Below, piece after piece: positions 32,502-44,860 of a stretch of DNA of 64,000 nt. Below the pieces are notes generated by a model. That model did no database searches. It worked only from the letters and a program-made list of their open reading frames with translations, and had not been told where the DNA came from. Position 1 is the stretch's first letter. Every line of letters begins with the position of its first letter. Origin of the DNA: Colocasia esculenta (taxonomy: Eukaryota > Streptophyta > Magnoliopsida > Alismatales > Araceae); contig CM024766.1 in NCBI GenBank assembly GCA_014218235.1, positions 53,925,545 to 53,989,544 of the forward strand. Reading direction: 5' to 3'. The position numbers and the translations under genes are program-made.

Positions 32502-35500
32502 TGTCACGCCTCGATATTTAGCAGCATAATAAATACCGGGAGATGTGAACGATACAAATAGACGTATCACAGTTGAATAGCGCAGAGTCATAATTTAAAC
32601 ACAATAACACATTTGATACTATAATAGGGTCACCAAAAGTATACTTTATTCCATTTCATTCAACTAGTTACAACCTTACATAAGAAGAACCAACTAAAGG
32701 GTCCCTTATTCAAAGGAAAATGTTTCACTAATACATAGACTACTCAAATATCTATTCTTAATACTTCATCTCCTCAATGTCGGGTGCTCATCACTCTTGC
32801 CCTGCCCCATCGGACTCCACGGGTTCCTCATCACTACCTGAAAAGGACAGGATGATAGGGTGAGCGAACTAGCTCAGTAGGATTTACATCTCAATATTAT
32901 GCGGGCACTAATATACATGATTAACATTTTAAATAGGCAGATATACACATGAACATGATGACAATGCATGCAATACTAACAGGTTGAATAGCGGAATAGA
33001 ACGGATGTCATATTAAATCAAATATCGTGTTGCATATATAATGGACAGATATTTCAAGAGTAGAATCATATCAAAAGAGATTGGCCATACAGATATCATG
33101 TATTCACATGAACAGACGTATCATATCAAATCTTATCATATCATATCAAATTAAACTTATCATATCATATCAAACGAAGGCACATTCCCACAAATCTTAC
33201 ATATCATATCAGTGCCATGCTAAGCACCACAAGTCCATACTCCCGCGGTTAATAAGTACGTTGGGGTGCTCTTCCCCAGGACCAGACAGGGCCCCTATTG
33301 CACAGGCATTAGTCAAATGGACCGAAGTCCTACGTTGTGCCGAACAAACATATTCATATCATGGCCACGAAATTTCAATAATAAGCTCAATGTAATAAGA
33401 ACATGATCATCATAGAGTCAAGGTATGACAATAGCTCAAGAGAACAAATGGGCAGTATAACGACGTATCTTATGTTTCATAATTCGTTAGTGTCTTGACA
33501 TGAGGATGACTAATGACAAATCGTACGTGGAACATGTGCTCTCTATCTCCAGGGTACTTTATGGTACAACCAGCTCGATCTCTATGTGGGAATCCATAGA
33601 GAACGGAGACTTACGGAGGTCTTAAGGAAAAGATCGCTAGTCTTGACGATTCGGAATGACCGGCAGAGAGCTCTCAATTCCCCAAGAAGGGTGTGCCTAT
33701 TCGTGCAAAGGTGTAAGTGACGTGTCACAGATCTTTCCTAACATGTATGTAATATGAACAAATAACTGAAACATTGGAAAGCATATAACTTAAAGAAACT
33801 CATATACAAACCATGATGAAACACTTTAACTAAACACGTCTACGCTAACATGTGTTCACCCATACATTCATATCATATTCTTATCATGTCAAATTGACAA
33901 TAAGTAAGATCACAAGATAATCAAATGAACATAAGGTCAATCACATTTACACATTAGAATCATATTCATATCATTACCGCTTTCAATTTGATGGATTTCT
34001 TTTAGGCCAATGCACACTATGGAACACTATGCAACATGCTGACGGACCACAAAGACTAACATGCTGACTGACTGACTGAAAAGTACAGCCTCAGGTCGGC
34101 CTATGAATAGCGTCCAACACAGTGGACGTTTTTACAAAACAGTGTACAACTAAACTGGTCAAACGGTGCAGAAACTGAGTCGCGTCGGCCTATATGGCCG
34201 CCTTTCAAGCTAAATCACGTTGGGTTATAGCGACACGTTAAAGGAAATTGATTAAATAATTCGATGGGCTAGAAAACTGCCTGAATCGCGTCTGGGGATC
34301 CCGCCGCGATTTAGACTTGCACATACTCTCAGGTAGGCACGAAGTCTCACGCGGCCGTTGACCGGTCAGCATGAGAATCACGTCACCTCTTATGGACGCC
34401 TTTTAGTGGATCACATCAGACCTGTCCGACGGGATACCAGGTGCTGGAATCGCGTCGCCTGGTCCGGACGCGATTCCAAGCTTTAACCCGAAAACGCAGA
34501 AAACTGACCAATCCTCTTTCCATGCTTATATCTCTCTATCGATTGATACTTAGACAAAATGTTCAACATAAAAGATGACCAGGACAACTAGTAGAAGAAC
34601 TTTCATGATGGGGGTTTGATCTAATTCAGTCTTAAAACTCATGCAAAGCATGAAGAATGTAAAAATCCCTAAGTGTGCGCGACTTGGGGAAAACGACTAG
34701 AAATCGACGTATACTCCATGAAAATTAGGCAAATCAAGTGCGTATGAACCTAGACTCGATGTTGTACAAGATGGTTTGGGTTTAATTTAATCTTGGCCCG
34801 AGAACACCTACCTTTATGAAGATCTAAGACCAATCGATGTTCTGGACGCAGCAGAGGATGAAGGGGGATGAAGCTCCGGTTCGCAGCCTTTCTCCTCCTC
34901 CTCTGAAGCCCTAGCCCGCCTCCAAACGACCCCAACTCATTGCCAAACCTTCCCCAAGAGTTTTGTGATGAGTTCTTATAGATTTAGGGTGTATTTACAT
35001 GTCCTAATGGGACTAGGAAAAAGGCTGCGGGTTTAGCATGGCACCTTCCTAAAATTTGGGATTCTCTCACCCAAAGGAGGTAGCAAAGGTTTAGGAAACC
35101 CCCTCTTAGGGTTGGGTCCGGTTTTGGCTTACCTTTCATGACTAATTACCCTAATTTTAACCCTAAATTGCCCTCCCTAATTATTACATAATTACATACA
35201 CGAATTTTTGGGTATTTTCTTGTCCCAATTTTTATCATTGGGCCAAATGTGCTCCATTGGCCCAATATTGCTAATGGGTTATTAATACATGATGTTGGAA
35301 GTCTTTCCAACATGTTTATTTAATTTATGGTCGGGTTATTTTTCCGCATTATCAATTTTCCGACGTAGTTTCTAAATTTGGGTAATTCGTCACGTGTGAC
35401 ATATATTATGCCAATTGGATTTTCCGTTGCTTAAATTTCTTCGTGGAACACTTAAGGATAATATTTGAGGTTGATTTATAATTTTTATGGAATTTTTCAA

Positions 35501-35616
35501 TGTGTTTTCTCTCGTACGATAATGGTATGTAAGTTTTATCATTCCGATAATGCAGAATTTATTTATTTCCCTTTATTTCTAATTTTTTTAAATCACTAAT
35601 TTTCCGGGGTGTTACA
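32502..35616 (-). repeat. Gypsy B 3' LTR (3115 bp)
   Basis: TGTCACGCC to GTGTTACA. Parallel to the 5' LTR throughout, including AATCGCGTC-type words at about 34180-34480. No coding sequence. Confidence 0.93.
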
Positions 35617-35632
35617 TCCTCCCCCACTTAAG
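35617..35632 (-). other. Gypsy B polypurine tract
   Basis: The minus strand reads CTTAAGTGGGGGAGGA directly before the 3' LTR. Confidence 0.9.
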
Positions 35633-36173
35633 AAATTTGGTCCCCAAATTTACACATAATGGTATAGTTCGTACCTGAGAATAGTTCTGGGTGGTTTTTC
35701 TTCATTCTTTCCTCCGTTTCCCAGGTAGCGTTGGTAACTCCGTCTCGACTCCATTGGACCTTCACCATAGGTATGGTACGATTCCTGAGTCGTTGAATCT
35801 TCCGATCCAATAGTTTGATCGGCTTCTCTTCATAAGTTAGGTCCTCCCGAATCTCCAAGTCCTCATGGTTGATTACATGGTCGGCATTGAATAAGTACTT
35901 CCTCAGCATGGATATATGGAACACATTATGCACGTTTGCCAGCTATGGAGGTAGTGCAAGTCTATACGCCACCTGACCAATCCTTTCCAGAATTTCAAAT
36001 GGTCCGATAAATCTGGGACTCAACTTTCCCTTGATCCCAAATCTTTGGATTCCCCTTGAAGGTGAGACCTTCAAGAAAACATGTTCGCCAACCTGAAATT
36101 CCAGTTCTCTCCTTCTCTTGTCTGCATAATGCTTCTGCCTAGATTGTGCTATCTTCAGACGTTCCCAGACTAT
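35628..36173 (-). pseudogene. Gypsy B integrase C-terminus and chromodomain
   Basis: An HNVFHISMLRKY block, usual at the end of gypsy integrase, is followed by IPMVKVQWSRDG and ATWETEERM, the chromodomain-like motif that defines chromoviruses and is thought to steer integration to heterochromatin. A TAG (about 35944) and a frame change separate this part from the integrase core. Confidence 0.82.
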
Positions 36174-36970
36174 CTAAACCTTTCTGACGGTTGCCTCAAT
36201 TAAGTCGGGTCCAACCCATTGGTTCTCCCCAACCTCTTCCCAACAAAGTGGTGATCTGCAACTTCTGTCATATAAGGCTTCAAACAGTGCCATCTTAATA
36301 CTTGCCTGATAGCTGTTGTTATATGCAAACTCCATCAGGTACAACTGATCATCCCATCGACCTCTAAAATCTAGCACCAGAGCACGAAGCATATCCTCCA
36401 CAATTTGATTGGTCCTTTCAGTTTGTCCATCAGTCTGAGGATGGAAGGCAGTACTAAAGTTTAGTTTAGTACCCATTGCTGCTTGTAAACCCTTCCAGAA
36501 GTGTGAAGTAAATCTAGGGTCCCGATCCGATATTATGTGAGATGGAACCCCATGCAATCTAACTACTTCCTTAACATATAGTGCATCCAATACATCCACT
36601 GACCAGGTACTCTTAATCGGCAAGAAATGAGCCGACTTAGTCAATCGATCAACTATTACCCAAATTGCATCCATTCTGCCTCTAGTCTTGGGCAAGCCCA
36701 TGATAAAGTCCATACCGATGCTATCCCACTTCCATTCTGGGATTTCTAGAGGTAGAAGTCCACCAGCTGTACGAAAATGCTTGGCCTTGACTTTCATGCA
36801 TATTAAACAGTATGACACATGATCGGCCACATCCCTCTTCATGTTTGGCCACCAATACGACCTTTTTAAGTCTTGGTACATCTTTGTTGATCCAAGGTGA
36901 ATCGTGTACTTGGACTGGTGAGCTTCATTTAATAACCTCTTCTTGAGTTCTCCATGATCAGGGACACATG
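36174..36970 (-). pseudogene. Gypsy B integrase core
   Basis: Zinc site near 36930-36790 (HQSKYTIHLGSTK..., then CLIC), then catalytic-type blocks: DSIGMDFIMGLPKTRGRMD (first Asp), ISDRDPRFTSHFW (second Asp) and HPQTDGQTERTNQ (Glu). A stop at 36174 and frameshifts downstream break it from the chromodomain. The catalytic triad itself looks intact. Confidence 0.85.
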
Positions 36971-37127
36971 TTCTACCTCGGAATAGTAATCTTCCATCAG
37001 CTGATAGAGAAAAGTCAGGTCTTTGTTCTAGCTTCTCCCTGATCTCAACTAAGAATGGATCCTCTCCCTATTTCTCCTTGATTTCGGTCAGTAGATCGGA
37101 TTGTATCTGGAGATTGGAAATCATTAC

Positions 37128-38165
37128 TTACTTTTCCTTCTTTCCCATGTCTAAGTTCAAGCTTGCAAATTGCTCCAGTAACTTCCATTCGCTCAGCATC
37201 ATACTAGCTAGCATAGCTTCTTGTTGTCTACTTAGAGCATCTGCCACTACATTGGCTTTCCCAGGGTGATATTGAATGGAAAAGTCAAAGTCCTTGAGGT
37301 ATTCTAACCACCTTCTTTGTCTCATGTTAAGCTCCTTCTGTGACAACAAGTATTTTAAACTCTTGTGGTTAGAAAAAATTTTAAATTGCTCACCATAGAT
37401 GTAATGCCTCCAAATCTTCAAGGCAAATACTACAACTGCTAACTCCAGATCATGAACCGGGTAGTTCACTTCATGGATCTTGAACTGTCTTGAGGCATAT
37501 GCTATTAATTTCCCTTGTTGCATTAAGACACATCCCAGACCTGTTCCAGAAGCATCTGAATAAATTTCAAATCCTCCGTCTTCAGCAGCTTCAGGTTCCT
37601 GAATAGCTTGCAAGCAGCCTTGCCTCTTCTGTCCATTCGGACGCTTGTCCTGAGGGGCTTGTTCTTTCAGCATTGGGCAGTCCGAGATCATGTGGTCATG
37701 ACTACCACAGCGCAGGCATCTCCCTTGCGCTCTCCAGCATTGTTCAGACCGGTGACTAGCTTTGTCACAGTGTTTGCACCTTTCTCCCATTGCCACCACT
37801 ATCTGCTTACCTAACTCATTCGGCTTCTTATCGGCTTGTTCAGTAAAGCCACCACTGGGCCTTTTCTTCCCAATGGTCGGCTGATACCTTCCTGTAGCAG
37901 ACACTTGCTCCCTTTTCACGAATTTTCCCTTAACTCTTTCGACAGTCTCCATGGCATCTTCCAGTAACTGAGCCTTCTTTACCATGTCATCATAGGTTTG
38001 AATGTCCATTGGCGCCAGTTGAGTGATGAACTGGGGCCTCAAGCCATTCAGAAAGAGTTTCGCCTTCATTCTTTCTGTCCCAATCAAGTGAACATCATAT
38101 CGGGATAGACGAGAGAATTGGGCCTCATACTCGGCCACAATGAGTCCTCTCTGCTTCAAAGCCAC
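37128..38165 (-). pseudogene. Gypsy B gag-RNase H in-frame fusion
   Basis: One open frame of 345 residues. The first ~180 are the gag C-terminal half with a double zinc knuckle (CKHCDKASHRSEQC and CLRCGSHDHMISDC). From about residue 200 it is RNase H and the connection (YSDASGTGLGCVLMQQGK, YPVHDLELAVV, FSNHKSLKYL, then HPGKANVVADALSR). Protease and the reverse transcriptase palm are missing between the two, and the frame is preserved. A chimeric product is conceivable, but the upstream gag is frameshifted. Reads most simply as an internal deletion. Confidence 0.82.
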
Positions 38166-38585
38166 AAATTTGGCTGCTTTCTATTCCTGGACCCTCTTAG
38201 AAAAAGTACTTGGTGTTGAGTCGCTCAATGAACTGAGCCCATGTTAGTTGCTGGCCATTCAGTGTTGCTTCCACTGACTCCCACCATGCCTTGGCATCCT
38301 TCACCAATTGAACGTTGCCAGCAGTACTTTGTTCTGGTCCATGCATTGCATGACCCTGAATATCCTTTCAATTTCCTTAACCCAGTGTTCAGCAACATCT
38401 GGGTCATTACTCCCTTCAAACCTAGGTGGATCCATACTCCGAAAATTTCGATGGAGATCACCGGCTCCCCGGTTACCTCCACCCTGGGTGGCTTGCAGGA
38501 TAGCCTGAGTCAAGTTCTGTATTGTTTGTTGCATGTTCCTAGCCTGGGCACATTCAACGGCCATTGATGTAATAAGGACCTTCAA
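38166..38585 (-). pseudogene. gag: Gypsy B gag N-terminal half, frameshifted
   Basis: From about 38546 the frame reads MAVECAQARNMQQ and holds PRFEGSNDPDVAEHWVKEIE, the conserved Tekay gag block. It is continuous to VLLATF at about 38315. A one-base loss there moves the conserved KAWWE part into another frame, ending at 38225; a third frame resumes at 38165. Unlike gypsy C, no intron separates ATF from the KAWW block. Confidence 0.75.
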
Positions 38586-38734
38586 GATAATAATATAAGT
38601 CAGTCATCTAAATATATCACATGTGACTTCTATTCCCATGGCTCTACCCAAGCTCACATTAGGTACGACAAATTTTGACTCGTGTGATCTAGTTTCATTC
38701 TATATTCCTATTCCCTTGCACCCTAAAGTTCAGG

Positions 38735-38745
38735 CTCTGATACCA
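38735..38745 (-). other. Gypsy B primer binding site (tRNA-Met)
   Basis: The minus strand reads TTGGTATCAGAGCC, two bases from the LTR end. The leader 38586-38734 holds no frame. Confidence 0.9.
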
Positions 38746-38747
38746 AC

Positions 38748-41700
38748 TGTCACGCCCCGATATTTACCAGACCGGGAGACGTGAACGATACAAATAGACG
38801 TATCACAGTTGAATAGCGCAGAGTCATAATTTAAATGCAATAACACATTTGAGACTATAATAGGGTCACCAAAAGTATACTTTATTCCATTTCATTCAAC
38901 TAGTTACAACCTTACATAAGAAGAACCAACTAAAGGGTCCCTTATTCAAAGGAAAATGTTTCACTAATACATAGACTACTCAAATATCTATTCCTAATAC
39001 TTCATCTCCTCAATGTCGGGTGCTCATCACTCTTGCCCTGCCCCATCGGACTCCACAGGTTCCTCATCACTACCTAAAAAGGACAGGATGACAGGGTGAG
39101 CAAACTAGCTCAGTAGGATTTACATCTCAATATTGTGCGGGCACTAATATACATGATTAACATTTTAAATAGGCAGATATGCACATGAACATGATGACAA
39201 TGCATGCAATACTAACAGGTTGAATAGCGGAATAGAACGGATGTCATATCAAATCAAATATCATGTTGCATATACAATGGACAGATATTTCAAGAGTAGA
39301 ATCATATCAAAAGAGATTGGCCATACAGATATCATGTATTCACATGAACAGACGTATCATATCAAATCTTATCATATCATATCAAATTAAACTTATCATA
39401 TCATATCAAACAAAGGCACATTTCCATAAATCTTACATATCGTATCAGTGCCATGCCAAGCACCATAAGTCCATACTCCCATGGTTAATAAGTACGTTGG
39501 GGCGCTCTTCCCCAGGACCAGACAGGGCCCCTATTGCACAGGCATTAGTCAAATGGACCGAAGTCCTACGTTGTGCCGAACAAACATATTCATATCATGG
39601 CCACGGCATTTCAATAATAAGCTCAATGTAATAAGAACATGATCATCATAGAGTCAAGGTATGACAATAGCTCAAGAGAATAAATGGGCAGTATAACGAC
39701 GTATCTTATGTTTCATAATTCGTTAATGTCTTGACATGAGGATGACTAATGACAGATCGTACGCGGAACATGTGCTCTCTATCTCCAGGGTACTTTATGG
39801 TACAACCGGCTCGGTCTCTATGTGGGAATCCATAGAGAATGGAGACTTACGGAGGTCTAAAGGAAAAGATCGCTAGTTTTGCTGATTCGGAATGACCGGC
39901 AGAGAGCTCTCAATTCCCCAAGAAGGGTGTGCCTATTCGTGCAAAGGTGTAAGTGACGTGTCACAGATCTTTCCTAACATGTATGTAATATGAACAAATA
40001 ACTGAAACATTGGAAAGCATATAACTTAAAGAAACTCATATACAAACCATGATGAAACACTTTAACTAAACACGTCTACGCTAACATGTGTTCACCCATA
40101 CATTCATATCATATTCTTATCATGTCAAATTGACAATAAGTAAGATCACAATATAATCAAATGAACATAAGGGCAATCACATTTACACATTAGAATCATA
40201 TTCATATCATTACCGCTTTCAATTTGATGGATTTCTTTTAGGCCAATGCACACTATGGAACACTATGCAACATGCTGACGGACCACAAAGACTAACATGC
40301 TGACTGACTAACTGAAAAGTACAGCCTCAGGTCGGCCTATGAATAGCGTCCAACACAGTGGACGTTTTTACAAAACAGTGTACAGGTAAACAGGTCAAAC
40401 GGTGCAGAAACTGAATCGCGTCGGCCTACATGGCTGCCTTTCAAGCTAAATCGCGTCGGGGTATAGCGACGCGTTAAAGGAAATTGATTAAATAATCCAA
40501 TGGGTGGGAAAATTGTCTGAATCGCGTCCGGTGATCCCGCCGCGATTCAGACTTGCACAGACTCCCAGGCAGGCGCGAAGTCTCACGCGGCCGTTGACCG
40601 GTCAGCACGAGAATCACGTCGCCTCTTATGGACGCCTTTTAGTGGATCGTGTCAGACCTAGCCGACGCGATACCAGGCGCTGGAATCGCGTCGCCTGGTC
40701 CGGATGCGATTCCAAGCTTTAACCCGAAAATGCAGAAAACTGATTGATCCTATTTCCATGCTTATATCTCTCTATATATTGATATTTAGACAAAACGTTC
40801 AACATCAAAGATGACCGGGACAACTAGTAGAAGAACTTTCATGATGGGGGTTTGATCTAATTCGGTCTCGAAACTCGTGCAAAGCATGAAGAACGTAAAA
40901 AGCTTTAACTATGTGCGACTTGGGGAAAACGACTAGAACTCGACGTATACTCCATGAAAATTAGGCAAATCAAGTGCGTATGAACCTAGACTCGATGCTC
41001 TACAAGATGGTATGGGTTTCATTTAATCTTGGCCCGAGAACACCTACCTTTATGAAGATCTAAGACCAATCGACGTTCTGGACGCAGCAGAGGATGAAGG
41101 GGGATGAAGCTCCGGTTCCCAGCCTTTCTCCTCCTCCTTTGAAGCCCTAGCCCGCCTCCAAACAACCCCAATTCATTGCCAAACCTTCCCCAAGAGTTTA
41201 GTTATGAGTTCTTATAGATTTAGGGTGTATTTACATGTCCTAATGGGACTAGGAAAGGGGCTGCGGGTTTAGTATGGCACCTTCCTAAAATTTGGGATTC
41301 TCTCACCCAAAGGAGGTAGCAGAGGTTTAGGAAACCCCCTCTTAGGGTTGGGTCCGGTTTTGGCTTAGCTTTCATAACTAATTACCCTAATTGTAACCCT
41401 AAATTGCCCTCCCTAATTATTACATAATTACACACACGAATTTCTGTGTATTTTCTTGTCTCAATTTTTATGCTTGGGCCAAATGTGCTCCATTGGCCCA
41501 ATATTACTAATGGGTTATTAATAAATGATGTTGGAAGTCTTTCCAACATGTTTATTTAATTTATGGTCGGGTTATTTTTTCGCGTTATCAATTTTCCGAC
41601 TTAGTTTTTAAATTCGGGTAATTCGTCATGTGTGACGTATATTATGCCAATTGGATTTTCTGTTGCATGAATTTCTTCGTCGAACACTTAAGAATAATAT

Positions 41701-41852
41701 TTGAGGTTGATTTATAATTTTTACAAAATTTTTCGATGTGTTTTCTCTTGTACGATAATGGTACGTAAGTTTTATCATTCCGATAATGCAGAATTTATTT
41801 ATTTCCCTTTATTTCTATTTTTTTTAAATCACTAAATTTCTGGGGTGTTACA
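38748..41852 (-). repeat. Gypsy B 5' LTR (3105 bp)
   Basis: TGTCACGCC at 38748 to GTGTTACA at 41852. A TATA-like CTATAAGAA (minus) is at about 41211-41219. AATCGCGTC words cluster at 40410-40700, downstream of that TATA in element sense, so in the transcribed part rather than upstream. Confidence 0.93.
40410..40705 (-). repeat. Gypsy B AATCGCGTC word cluster
   Basis: Seven or so forms of AATCGCGTC and GACGCGATT in both orientations within 300 bp. In the 3' LTR (34180-34480) several CGs are decayed (AATCACGTT, GACACG). Confidence 0.6.
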
Positions 41853-42112
41853 ATCGATGTGGGTCCGCAATCGATGTTTTCTTCAGTAATTGATGTTCAA
41901 AAGAGAAATTGATGTTTTCCTTCAGTAATCGATGTTGGTCTGCAATCGATGTTTAAGGACAATCGATGTGGGTCCGCAATCAATGGTTTCTTCAGTAATC
42001 GATGTTCAAAAGAGCAATCGATGTTTTCCTTCAGTAATCGATGTTGGTCCACAATCGATGTTTTAGGAGTAATCGATGTTGGTAGCAATCGATGTTCAAG
42101 GCAATCGATATG
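41853..42112. repeat. AATCGATGTT array, right part, with ~109-bp higher-order period
   Basis: Continues the array of 32388-32501 after gypsy B. About 13 AATCGATGTT-like units, and a larger block beginning GTGGGTCCGC recurs at 41859 and 41968, a 109-bp period. Confidence 0.85.
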
Positions 42113-42440
42113 TCAACTCTGACTGTCAAAATATAATGTTGTCAGTCAAAGTTGGACTTCGGATATGACGAAGTTAGCTTCGACTGAACACGACCAAATT
42201 GTATATAACTTCGTATATGACGACGTTAGACTTCATACATGACGAAGTTAACTTCGACTGAACACGACCAAATCGTATATAACTTCGTATATGATGAAGT
42301 TAGACTTCGTATATGGAGAAGTTAGCTTCGACTGAACAAGACAAAATCGTGCATGACGAAGTTGGACTTCGGATATGACGAAGTTAAGCTTTGACTGATC
42401 GTGACTAAATTGTGTATGACTTTGTATATGACAAAGTTAC
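42113..42440. repeat. Array of GACGAAGTTAGCTTCG-type inverted repeats
   Basis: About six units alternating ATATGACGAAGTTAG, CTTCGACTGAACACGAC and ATAACTTCGTATATGA. CGAAGTTAGCTTCG is an inverted repeat with a CGAAG stem. Related in style to the array at 31 kb. Confidence 0.85.
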
Positions 42441-43012
42441 CGATTATCTTCTAGACTATGAAACACGCGTTAATTATATACCTAACAAAAAAGGGGGTTA
42501 GTAAAGATAAACATAGAAAGTATGAATCCTAATCATGACCAAATCCAATAGGGGATTCCAAATCTGCTCCCAAGAACTAACCCAAGTAGGAACAGACCTA
42601 TTATGGAAACGATTCCTATGGAAGTGCTGGAACATAGTAGGACTCTTACCAAGAGTTTAAGAAACTACGAACTTGAAAGTTTGCACCATCACGACATTAT
42701 AAAACCATCATAAGATCTCCATAGCCAACCTTAGACTTCTCTTTGTTGCCGAACGTGGGAGGAATTTCCAGGGGTAAGGAGGAAGAACGAGTAGCAAGGT
42801 TTGAGGATCCTTCATCCCGTAGTATCTACTTCGATCTATAAGAATCATGTGTCAGAAATGACCAAAGGTAGTGTTCTCGGGCACAAACGTAACATAGAGA
42901 ATATCATCTGAAAAACCCTTTTGAGTCTGTTCTAATATGATCATTTTTCTTTCTGAATATCATTGCTCATGCAAGAGTCTCAAGTTGTCCTGAACCTTGT
43001 GCATGATCTGTG
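42441..43012. other. Unassigned, probably LTR-derived
   Basis: No gene recognised. It contains AAAAAAGGGGGTTAG near 42486 and a GTGTTCTCGGGC string at 42872 that resembles the GTGTTCTCGGGCC (minus-sense) stretch inside gypsy B LTRs, so it is probably part of a related LTR. Confidence 0.4.
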
Positions 43013-44275
43013 TAACGACCCGACCGCCCAGACCCCCGCTAGGGAACCCGAAGTTTGTGCCGCCACCCACGGATCCGAAGACCCGGAAGGGTTAGAAGAA
43101 GTAGTCTAGTGAGACATGTACTGAATTTAAATAACTATAACAATATAACAATTGTACAATGTGTCCCAAGTAAAAGCACATGTACAAGAAGAAAGGTGCA
43201 ATCCTTAAGGGACATACCCCGAGAACTTGCAAAGCACAACTCTCAACTCACTCAGGTACAAGAGCTCACAACACTCGCTCTCACTGCTGCTGACAACACA
43301 CGGCGCCACAGCCGCCTCCGCAACGTCTGACACCGAGCTCCCGCGACGACGAGCCCCTAGCTGAAAGACTAGGAGGGTGAGCCTCGCGAAGAAGGCCCAG
43401 TAGGGATTACCAGTCCCTCACCGGCCAGAGAAGTAGGAACTCCGAAAATAGGAAACTACACTAGAAAGCTGTAAAGCGAGGAACACCTATAGCAGGGTAC
43501 TACTAAGCAGTGGAACATAACAATGCAATGCCACGACCACCAACCAAGGTCGTGACACACACACGATTCCCACAGAAACCAACGGAGTCAGGTACAACAT
43601 GGAAACAAGTCTTGGCACGCCTGTCGAGACAGGGGTCTCACGGAGACCACCGAGCAACCACGTGAGAAGGACGTCTCACCACAAGTACGGCCACCTCAGA
43701 CCTCCACAAGGTCGAGGGCCCACAAGCAGAACCACCCCGGACCCTGGACACACCGCGAGGTCGGAAAGCCACACACACCGGTGCCACCATGGACTGGAAC
43801 CCAAGAACGAGACTACGGAACCGAGAGGACACCGAAGAGGAAACCACCAGAAGCACAGGCCAACAAGGCCAAACCAACGATGCCTACGGAAACTAGGCAC
43901 GGCCAGGCTATAACCGCTGTGCAAGCTAGGGCAACATATAACACTTGGAAACGTCGTGAGGAAATGTCGTCACAACAACAGTAACCAAGCCACCACCACT
44001 GGCAGCCAAGAGGACGACACACTAGCCACTCCCTCTGCTCGCCAGCCTGGCTTCTGCCTCTAACCTCCTCGGAAGTGTGAGACAGAGCCACAATAGAACA
44101 CCACAAGAACGCATGCACTACCGCAGCCTGGCCAAGCTGTGGCCCCACGCCTGACCTCGCTACGTGGCTCCAGAACCAACGCAGAGTGAGGCAGTGAGAA
44201 AAAGGACTGTCCTGGCCGGGCCAGGAGGAGAACTGCCTTAATGACCTCGGCGTCCTGCCTCAGACAAGAGAGCTC
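43013..44275 (-). repeat. GC-rich gypsy-type LTR fragment
   Basis: Starts TGTAACGACCCGACCGCC, the same kind of terminus as gypsy A, and is cut at 44275 by SV3. It is GC-rich (43.6-44.2 kb especially), with open stretches on both strands caused by composition. No primer site on its left, so it would be the 3' LTR of a minus-strand element whose rest lies beyond SV3. Confidence 0.5.
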
Positions 44276-44554
44276 TGTTGAGTTGTTTGTTTTGATGATG
44301 ACATATTAATGATGTCTACACTCTCATACTTTGATTTTAATGATGACTAAAACATTTGGTTGTGAATGTTGTCCAAACACTCACACTTTGATTTTGATGA
44401 TGACATATTGCACATATTACAATGATAACAAAACAACATGTTCTTTATGCTTAATGTTTCATATTTTACTAATAATGACATGTTTTGATGGTCCACTCTT
44501 CATATTTATAGGTTTGCAAAGTTTTGTCAAAATAATGTCAAGACTACTTGACAG

Positions 44555-44860
44555 ATAGGTCGACACTACCAGACTGCCCAGCAAGCTTCTAAAGAAAAAG
44601 TCATAGTCAGGTCGACACTACTTGACAGTAAGGTCAACACTACCAGTCTGCTCAGCAAGTTCCTGAAGAACAAGCTGCCAGTAAGGTCGACACTAGCTGA
44701 GAGTAAGGTCGACACTAGTTGTCATTCAGTGAACTAGTTTTGGAGATATTCTCAGGAGGTTGACTCTGTCTGTTGATCAGGTCGACACTAGAGTTCTGCC
44801 AGTAAAGGGAAATTAGAATTTCTGATTAGTAGTGTCAATAATATGGAAATGTAGGTTGAC
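44555..44860 (+). promoter_or_regulatory. SV3 LTR1 U3 array of AGGTCGACACTA
   Basis: GGTCGACAC at about 44558, 44610, 44684, 44707 and 44780, plus GGTCAACAC at 44632 and GGTTGACTC/GGTTGACAC forms. It lies 210-510 bp upstream of the TATA box. The LTR2 array (51250-51560) shows more CG loss. Confidence 0.65.

Larger units (their letters stand above)
32502..41852 (-). mobile_element. Gypsy B: chromovirus with internal deletion and intact target duplication
   Basis: LTRs 32502-35616 and 38748-41852 (about 3.1 kb each, only a few percent different) flank a 3.13-kb interior. The 5 bp on each side are ATCGA (32497-32501 and 41853-41857). Interior order in minus sense: primer site, frameshifted gag, gag fused to RNase H, integrase, chromodomain-like end, purine tract. 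Most of protease and reverse transcriptase is missing. The lineage is Tekay/Del by LTR length, primer and chromodomain. It needs enzymes in trans. Confidence 0.93.

Noticed and set aside
42205..42290. ATAACTTCGTATA matches a loxP half-site (13 bp)
   Set aside because: It is one unit of a degenerate plant array (other units read TGACTTTGTATATG). There is no second inverted half-site with an 8-bp spacer, and no recombinase gene. Chance similarity.
43599..44148. Long open frames on both strands in the GC-rich LTR fragment
   Set aside because: Open because of high GC; Arg/Pro/His-rich on one strand and Trp/Val/Ser-rich on the other, no motif. Treated as LTR sequence.
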